Assembly: GCA_023428295.1 (NCBI GenBank)
Contig: JAEYYV010000436.1
Location: forward strand, 1 to 37,581
DNA length: 37,581 nt
Origin: Pseudomonadota bacterium
GTDB taxonomy: Bacteria; Myxococcota_A; Polyangia; Haliangiales; Haliangiaceae
Reading direction: 5' to 3'
Shown: positions 37,354 to 37,581 of the stretch, in pieces
How the letters are laid out: each line of letters opens with the position of its first letter
How positions within the stretch are numbered: position 1 is the stretch's first letter
Position numbers and translations under genes: made by a program
Notes under the pieces: generated by a model
Told to the model about the DNA's origin: nothing
Database searches by the model: none
The model's input: the letters and a program-made list of their open reading frames with translations, nothing else

Positions 37354-37581
<228 letters not shown>

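Overview
The window looks like chromosomal DNA of a myxobacterium-like member of Myxococcota. The reasons are the very high GC content, GTG and TTG starts, a short CarD/CdnL regulator, a Hanks-type Ser/Thr kinase, an FHA/coiled-coil giant, MJ0042-type zinc-ribbon/TPR proteins, many lipoproteins, and a metalloprotease ending in a MYXO-CTERM-like Cys/TM/Arg tail. The genus cannot be named from the sequence alone. The content is mostly core chromosome; I see no phage, insertion sequence, integrase, CRISPR array or tRNA.

Layout. 1-4.7 kb: the tail of an M23 peptidase, an MMPL/RND transporter and a four-repeat Calx-beta lipoprotein. 4.7-8.5 kb: a 3-hydroxyacyl-CoA dehydrogenase divergent from a two-gene operon of an alkyldihydroxyacetonephosphate-synthase-like FAD enzyme and a shorter degenerate partner, suggesting a fatty-acid/ether-lipid locus. 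8.5-10.05 kb: an MshEN-like/receiver/TPR protein. 10.06-11.53 kb: a 306-bp regulatory gap, cdnL with its terminator, a macro-domain protein, and an array of seven 11-bp GATC units. 11.6-17.9 kb: a tightly overlapping complex I operon nuoABCDGHI with a good sigma-70-type promoter, lacking nuoE, nuoF and nuoJ-N. 17.9-19.5 kb: a Ser/Thr kinase with a repeat-rich extracytoplasmic tail. 19.55-19.81 kb: a 6S RNA gene (minus strand) with its own promoter and terminator. 19.9-23.4 kb (minus): a lipoprotein, a CPBP intramembrane protease and gltX. 23.4-31.1 kb (plus): the MYXO-CTERM-like metalloprotease, a zinc-ribbon membrane protein, a GroES-like protein, a zinc-ribbon/TPR membrane protein, SppA and an esterase, both of the last two being predicted lipoproteins. 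31.1-37.6 kb (minus): the FHA/coiled-coil protein, then purK, purE, a Sua5-type threonylcarbamoyl-AMP synthase and the end of an Asp/Gly-rich protein, the last four in an overlapping operon.

How it fits together. Three themes are visible: energy and RNA-polymerase housekeeping (complex I, CdnL, 6S RNA, GltX, Sua5, PurEK); cell-envelope quality control and sorting (M23, MMPL, CPBP protease, MYXO-CTERM protease, SppA, esterase, lipoproteins); and signalling (kinase, receiver protein, FHA protein). The observations I consider most worth following are the 6S RNA, the probable leaderless or near-leaderless promoters at several transcription-unit starts, the sigma-54-like promoter in front of cdnL, the paired FAD enzymes, and the CPBP/MYXO-CTERM neighbourhood.
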